DNA from: Deltaproteobacteria bacterium
Lineage (GTDB): Bacteria > Desulfobacterota > Dissulfuribacteria > Dissulfuribacterales > QOAL01
Direction: 5' to 3'
Assembly (NCBI GenBank): GCA_015489365.1
Contig: WFZW01000067.1
Location: 1-36,918, forward strand
Length of the DNA stretch: 36,918 nucleotides
A program made the translations under genes and the position numbers. Below the pieces are notes generated by a model. The model saw only the letters and a program-made list of their open reading frames with translations, made no database searches and had not been told where the DNA came from. Shown in pieces: positions 31,766 through 36,918 of this stretch (within the stretch, counting starts at the first letter, position 1; the number at the start of each line of letters is the position of its first letter).

Positions 31766-31971
31766 CCGCCTTCGTGTAACCGGTGATCCTCACACCTATC
31801 CCCTGGATATAGAAAACATGGACCAGGGACAGGATGGATCTTCACGGTAATCCAAATCCCTGGGCAGGCACAACGAAGTATGAAAATGTACCTCTGGGAA
31901 CATCTTACCTTTTGTCCATGTATGCCCTTGCGGGTCCATAACTGAGCAAAAAATGTATTTTTAGATAAGGG
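31766..31971 (+). repeat. Intergenic repeat family copy 10 (full length, module I diverged)
   Basis: GATCTTCACGGTAATCCAAATCCCTGGGCAGGCACAACGAAGTATGAAAATGTACCTCTGGGAACATCTTACCTTTTGTCCATGTATGCCCTTGCGGGTCCATAACTGAGCAAAAAATGTATTTTTAGATAAGG closely matches module II of copy 3. Confidence 0.87.
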
Positions 31972-32206
31972 CGCTTGTTTGTAATATAGTTTTCGGTAGC
32001 TTGGTAATTTTACTTGAAAGGGCACTAACCTACTTACATGTTACACACCCCTCTCACATCCATGACCAGTTGTATTTTTATTCATACCACGGATCATCCT
32101 GCCTATCCGGAGTGGAAACTTCATACCAGCTCGTATACGGGTACGTATCTTATTCCCGTGCCTGGCAGACAACATCAGGTTACCTTAAGAAGGGAACAGA
32201 TAGTAT

Positions 32207-34616
<2,410 letters not shown>

Positions 34617-34627
34617 TCGATCTCATC

Positions 34628-34702
34628 CCAAACCTTCATGCTGCCCGTACCTATGCTGCCCCTTGGGCATGAAGATATAGCCAAAGGAGTCAGCTTTCAC
34701 GC
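34628..34702 (+). repeat. Intergenic repeat family copy 11 (module I, eroded 3' arm)
   Basis: CCAAACCTTCATGCTGCCCGTACCTATGCTGCCCCTTGGGCATGAAGATATAGCC...CAGCTTTCACG, starting about 11 bp after the guaB stop. Confidence 0.85.
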
Positions 34703-34944
34703 CTATAAGGATCAAAAAATGTTAGCCCTCCCCTATTACCATGGATTATGCGCCTGCTTTCATTGTCATCAAAGACCTGCTTGCGCCTGTGAAAAGATAC
34801 GCTAAAATTGTATCAAATATCCATACCTGCCCTCTTATTGGACAGATATCATAGCCATGGGAACCCGATCCTCACTGGGCCACATTTTTCATAGTAACCC
34901 TCGTCAAAGACTTCTTCATGGCCTTTCTTCCCTCTGCCCACATC

Positions 34945-35031
34945 CTATCCGAAAATGCGGTCTGGATGAGGGCTGGGTTTTCATGGCCGGGTATGGCATA
35001 GATATACGGGCTTGCATGAAGGCTTGGGTTA
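34945..35031 (-). repeat. Intergenic repeat family copy 12 (module I)
   Basis: Minus strand AACCCAAGCCTTCATGCAAGCCCGTATATCTATGCCATACCCGGCCATGAAAACCCAGCCCTCATCCAGACCGCATTTTCGGATAGG. Confidence 0.82.
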
Positions 35032-35077
35032 ATTGATTTTTCATTTCCTATTCTTAAGACCATCAGGGGTCTGGATT

Positions 35078-36496
35078 ATGCCGCTATACCCTGCCGCATC
35101 ACAGAAACTTTTGATAGTAGATGACAAAAAAGAGATGTTGACCATGCTCGAACGGGTTATTTCCCGTAAGTGTGGCTGCAACATAATGACCTCTACTTCC
35201 GGCAGAAGGGCACTCAGCAGGTTGAAGGACTGGCACCCAGACGTGGTCCTTACCGATATAAAGATGCCTGATATCGATGGACTTACCCTCTTGAGGGAGG
35301 TCAAAGGATTCGATCCCACGATATCTGTAATCATCATGACCGGCTACGCCACGATAGAATATGCGGTTAGAGCACTTAAAGATGGGGCGTATGATTTTTT
35401 CGAGAAACCCTTTGAAATCAAGAAAATAACACATGCGGTCTCACATTGTCTGGAAAGGACCAGGCTTCTGAGGGAAAATCAAAGGTTACACCAAAAACTG
35501 AAAAATCGTGGTGGATTCCATGGGCTGATAGGAAAATCAGAGAAATTGGCACAGGCACTCGACCTGATCACCAGGGTAGCAGATACCGATGTTACGGTGC
35601 TCATACGGGGTGAAAGTGGCACAGGAAAGGAGCTAGCCGCCCAGGCACTACATGCCATGAGCAGCCGGGCTGCACGCCACATGATCACCGTCAACTGCCC
35701 AGCTCTTCCTGAACAAATACTTGAAAGTGAGCTTTTTGGTTACACGAAGGGGGCCTTCACAGGGGCAACCAGAAACAAGCAAGGGCTTTTCCTGGCGGCA
35801 AACGGTTCCACAATACTTCTTGACGAGATCGCGGATATTCCCATTTCGGTCCAAACGAAGCTCCTGAGGGTATTACAGGAGAAGGAAATCCGACCCCTTG
35901 GCCAGAATCAAAGTATAAAGATAGACGTACGCGTGATAGCCTCTACCAATCAGGATCTTGAGATGAAGATAGAAAAGGGGCTCTTCCGGGAAGACCTTTT
36001 CTACAGGTTGAACGTCGTAACCATTGAAATGCCTGCCCTCAGGGAGATACCGGAGGATATCCCGCTGATCGCCCAGCATTTCCTCAACCTGTATGCTGTG
36101 GAATATGGTCGGGGGAAGATGTCCTTTGCCAAGGAAACCTTGAGCCACCTTATGAACAGGCAATGGAAGGGAAATGTCAGAGAATTGCAAAATGCCATAA
36201 AACGAAGTGTCCTGCTGGCAACTGGCCCCACCATTTTCCCAGAGGATGTCCCTACAAGACATGCAGAAGATGGCAACTGCAGGGTCATCCCAAGCATGTC
36301 TCACCTACCTTACAGGGAGGCCAAAAAAGAAATCCTATCCATGTTTTCCAAGGCGTATCTAAGCGAGGCATTAACGGCCTGCAACGGCAATGTAACGGCT
36401 GCTGCAGCGAAATGCGGCCTTGAACGACAGGCGCTACAACGCCTCATGAGGAGATACGGATTGCGTTCTGTTGACTTTCGCTATCCCAAGGGATAA
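35078..36496 (+). CDS. sigma-54-dependent response regulator (NtrC family)
   Basis: KLLIVDDKKEMLTMLERV receiver; GESGTGKELAAQALH; LFGYTKGAFTGATRNKQG; DEIADIPISVQTKLLRVLQ; C-terminal HTH GNVTAAAAKCGLERQALQRLMRRY. Confidence 0.93.
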   Translation: MPLYPAASQKLLIVDDKKEMLTMLERVISRKCGCNIMTSTSGRRALSRLKDWHPDVVLTDIKMPDIDGLTLLREVKGFDPTISVIIMTGYATIEYAVRALKDGAYDFFEKPFEIKKITHAVSHCLERTRLLRENQRLHQKLKNRGGFHGLIGKSEKLAQALDLITRVADTDVTVLIRGESGTGKELAAQALHAMSSRAARHMITVNCPALPEQILESELFGYTKGAFTGATRNKQGLFLAANGSTILLDEIADIPISVQTKLLRVLQEKEIRPLGQNQSIKIDVRVIASTNQDLEMKIEKGLFREDLFYRLNVVTIEMPALREIPEDIPLIAQHFLNLYAVEYGRGKMSFAKETLSHLMNRQWKGNVRELQNAIKRSVLLATGPTIFPEDVPTRHAEDGNCRVIPSMSHLPYREAKKEILSMFSKAYLSEALTACNGNVTAAAAKCGLERQALQRLMRRYGLRSVDFRYPKG

Positions 36497-36752
36497 AGAC
36501 CCGCCTGCCAAGTTTCACGACATACATATTGTCCGTAGCTGCCGTCCATGTGGTCTTGAAATTTTTGCGCCCAGGCGCCCTTTAGAATTTATAAAGAATC
36601 GCTCATCGATATCGATTTCTTGAATAAGGGTGAAACAAAAATGTTGCACTTTTGTTCGTGAAAATCAAAGGCCTTGCCGTACATTGTCCTGGGTTGTGCA
36701 GTTTATAGGTCGAAATTCGAGGTACATGGTTTCCGTAAACTTGCGCCCCATT

Positions 36753-36836
36753 TTAAACTTTCGCGCGGCCCGTACCTTGGTGCAGCACCCCCAATACATG
36801 AAGATACAGCCCATAGGCTCTGTATTTTCAGAGTAA
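36753..36836 (+). repeat. Intergenic repeat family copy 13 (module I)
   Basis: TTTAAACTTTCGCGCGGCCCGTACCTTGGTGCAGCACCCCCAATACATGAAGATACAGCCCATAGGCTCTGTATTTTCAGAGTAA; TGAAGATACAG/CTGTATTTTCA stem with one G-U. Confidence 0.9.
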
Positions 36837-36918
36837 CTCATATCAACGTGTCAATAAAAAATAGTTTCTTGTCAAAATGCCACAAAAATGACGCAGTCTT
36901 GGATAATATCCTTAAGGG

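Noticed and set aside
32075-32170. Possible further repeat copy (CGTATACGGGTACGTATCTTATTCCCGTG)
   Set aside because: Contains small inverted repeats but no convincing alignment to the repeat consensus.

Overview
The window is a bacterial chromosome segment made mostly of housekeeping genes. The gene set (FtsEX-EnvC-CtpA-YibQ, System II cytochrome c biogenesis, two sigma-54 response regulators, paired PilT ATPases) suggests a Desulfobacterota/deltaproteobacterial-type genome; this is inference only. Recognisable genes include tRNA-Phe, priA, galU, an Fe/Mn superoxide-dismutase-like protein with a Tat-type leader, two PilT ATPases, ftsE, ftsX, envC, ctpA, a YibQ-type deacetylase, queF, acs, an isochorismatase-fold hydrolase, a small PnuC-like protein, archease, rtcB, a KamA-type radical SAM enzyme, purA, polA, a PilZ protein, a sugar nucleotidyltransferase, ccsA and resB flanked by two tatA genes, ppx/gppA and guaB. 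The most unusual signal is non-coding: a dispersed intergenic repeat family. I count about 13 recognisable copies in both orientations, plus weaker remnants, in most intergenic gaps longer than about 200 bp and never inside a recognised CDS. The full-length unit is about 205-210 bp and has two modules. Module I (about 85 bp) folds into two hairpins, and the central hairpin keeps its pairing through G-U/A-U/G-C exchanges. Module II (about 120 bp) is present in only a few copies. Individual copies contribute to the pilT 5' leader, lie in the predicted acs leader, and abut stop codons. All family and function calls come from reading the sequence; no searches were run.
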